A stretch of 64,000 nt of DNA from Sarcocystis neurona (Eukaryota > Apicomplexa > Conoidasida > Eucoccidiorida > Sarcocystidae), in assembly GCA_000727475.1 (NCBI GenBank), contig KL647298.1, forward strand, positions 1,428,007 to 1,492,006, read 5' to 3'. The notes beneath the pieces are model-generated. The model was not told the DNA's origin. It searched no databases and saw only the letters and a program-made list of their open reading frames with translations. Position 1 is the stretch's first letter; every line of letters starts with the position of its first letter. The position numbers were made by a program, and so were the translations under genes. This document shows positions 62,640 through 64,000 of this stretch, in pieces.

Positions 62640-63720
62640 TCCTTTTTCTCTCTGTCTCTCTGCCCGAGAGTTAAGGGATAAAGTTTGAAACACGGCTTTC
62701 AAAGTTGTGAAGGCGTATATTTGACTTTGATCTCTGTACTTGCGCTGCCACACACACGTTTTCTGGCACAGTTTTATTACTCGAAGATTCTCCTTTTTCC
62801 TGATTTCGTCTACGTGGGTAGTCGCGAACACTAGTATTTGTTTCTCGCTTTCTCTCCCCTTCTCTGTCCAGATATATATATATATATATATTGAAATCTT
62901 GGGGGAAGTGCGCCGTATCGTTTGTAGTGATTAATTAGGCATGCGTACAGTATGAAGGCTCCTCGGCTCGTTCCTTTTTGCGTGAACTAGAGCAGCAGCA
63001 ATACCGACAACCTTGATGTTGTCTTTATATCTCACCGTTTCTTTGTCTTGTGTCTTTGTCCTATTCCTCTTTTGTCTTCCTTCGAGCAAATACGTCGTGC
63101 CGTCACTCTTTGCCGAGTCAGAAAGTTTTTCTCGTCTTCATCTCCTTTTTTCGTTTCTTGCTTTGTGTGGAGCTTTTTTTCCTCTCAACTGAAGAAGGCG
63201 ACAAACACGTGTGTTCTCTTGTGGAAGAGGGTAGAACGGTTTTCACTTTTTCTTCTGTCATCAACCCTCTCTCGAAAATCTTCTCCCGTTTCTCGGCGTC
63301 GAATGTATGTACACTCGGCGTGGTGCATGAAGACCTATCTGCCCCTTCTCTGCTCCGTTATTTCCTCCTCCTTTTTCTTCCATCTTCTTCTCTACTCGAT
63401 CATAGGGAGTCAGAAATAACGGCCGTTCTGCTTGACTTCTCCTTCCCAAGTCCGTCGTTTCCTAAAGATTACACGCAGGCATATAGAATTCGTCTGTTTT
63501 CTTCTGCCCTCTCTTCTTCCTCGTTTCGTCGTCATCGTCTCTTCTTCTTCGGCGTGCCTCGTTTTCCGCGTGTTCGCCCGTTCTTTTCTCAAGTTGTGCG
63601 GGAGGAAGAAAATGCCCTCGCCAGTTCCTCTTTCTCTTTTTCTCCTCCCGTCTCTCTTTTCTCCCCATTTTGATCTTCTTCCTCGTCATCAATTCATGTA
63701 AGAAGCAAAAAGGAAGCGGC
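62640..63720 (+). promoter_or_regulatory. Pyrimidine-rich leader upstream of the start codon at 63741
   Basis: T- and C-rich plus-strand sequence (TCTTCTTC, CTTTTTC runs) continues for about 1 kb until just before the ATG. Its composition matches the tracts before the Sec61 alpha exons and the Q-rich gene. The open frame across 63050-63673 is phenylalanine/serine-rich and explained by composition. Confidence 0.35.
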
Positions 63721-63740
63721 CGTTGCGCTGCTGCAGCAGC

Positions 63741-64000
63741 ATGGGGAAGTCCTGCAGCAAGGAGCAGGCGGGACGCCCGAAGCGTCCTTCGAATCAGCTG
63801 CGCGAGAGGAATAGCAGCGGCAGCAGCAGAGCCGCTGGTCCTGTAGGGTTAGCCAGTGACGATCTTGCAGCGACTGCTGCAGCTGCTGCTGCTGCCTTGC
63901 CCCCATCCGCGGACAAAACGTCGGCTGCTGGTGGTGCTGTTGCTGCTGGGACTGCAGCGGAGGAGGTAGCAAGCAAGGCCGCTGCTTCTGCGGTAGCAGC
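63741..64000 (+). CDS. N-terminal part of a putative dual-acylated, Ala-rich protein (runs off window)
   Basis: An ATG at 63741 opens a frame that stays open to the window end (86 codons). It begins MGKSCSKEQAGRPKRP. Gly2 followed by Ser6 fits the N-myristoyltransferase pattern MGxxxS/T. Cys5 is well placed for palmitoylation and the following Lys/Arg residues could help hold a membrane. In apicomplexans such N termini target proteins to the plasma membrane, inner membrane complex or rhoptries. After about residue 23 the sequence becomes Ser- then Ala-rich (poly-Ala from GCT/GCA), typical of coccidian homopolymer runs. With no domain inside the window the function is unknown. Triplet repeats keep the minus strand open too, so the call rests on the start motif and the pyrimidine-rich leader. 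Confidence 0.55.
   Translation, partial: MGKSCSKEQAGRPKRPSNQLRERNSSGSSRAAGPVGLASDDLAATAAAAAAALPPSADKTSAAGGAVAAGTAAEEVASKAAASAVA

Noticed and set aside
63050..63673. 207-codon plus-strand frame
   Set aside because: Phe/Ser/Leu-rich translation of a C/T-rich leader; ends before the better-supported start at 63741.

Overview
The window reads as nuclear DNA of a coccidian apicomplexan, most probably Eimeria-like. Base composition is balanced. Genes are sparse and split by long introns. (TA)n and TGTATA-type microsatellites are everywhere, and there are large CAG/CTG fields that leave several reading frames open at once. These traits fit the repeat-rich segments described for Eimeria genomes. The genus call is inference; the eukaryotic call rests on spliced genes with conventional GT..AG introns.

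Layout. 1-8774 holds no gene I can support. 8775-21421 (minus strand) is an eight-exon gene that I assembled by splice phase. It encodes about 870 residues: a disordered N-terminal extension of about 480 residues followed by a strongly diverged 14-3-3 fold. 21422-26295 is mostly intergenic and includes a decayed, coding-looking tandem duplication at 22.4-23.1 kb, a pyrimidine-rich leader and a G-run. 26296-27210 (plus) encodes a Q-rich protein with one membrane segment. 27211-38998 is mainly CAG/CTG fields and microsatellites with a few unassigned exon-like stretches. 38999-48496 (plus) is the Sec61 alpha translocon gene: six coding exons are placed, the start codon lies in an unplaced upstream exon, and a 664-N assembly gap sits in one intron. 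48497-63740 is microsatellites, triplet fields and scattered exon-like segments. At 63741 a plus-strand gene begins with a dual-acylation signature and runs off the window.

The recognisable genes do not form a pathway. Sec61 alpha is the ER protein-conducting channel. The 14-3-3-like protein would be a phosphopeptide or adaptor-type scaffold, but part of its expected ligand pocket is altered. The partial gene at the right end should be membrane-tethered. No tRNA, rRNA, CRISPR array or complete transposon was recognised. Exon boundaries were read by eye from splice consensus, phase continuity and family similarity, without transcript support.
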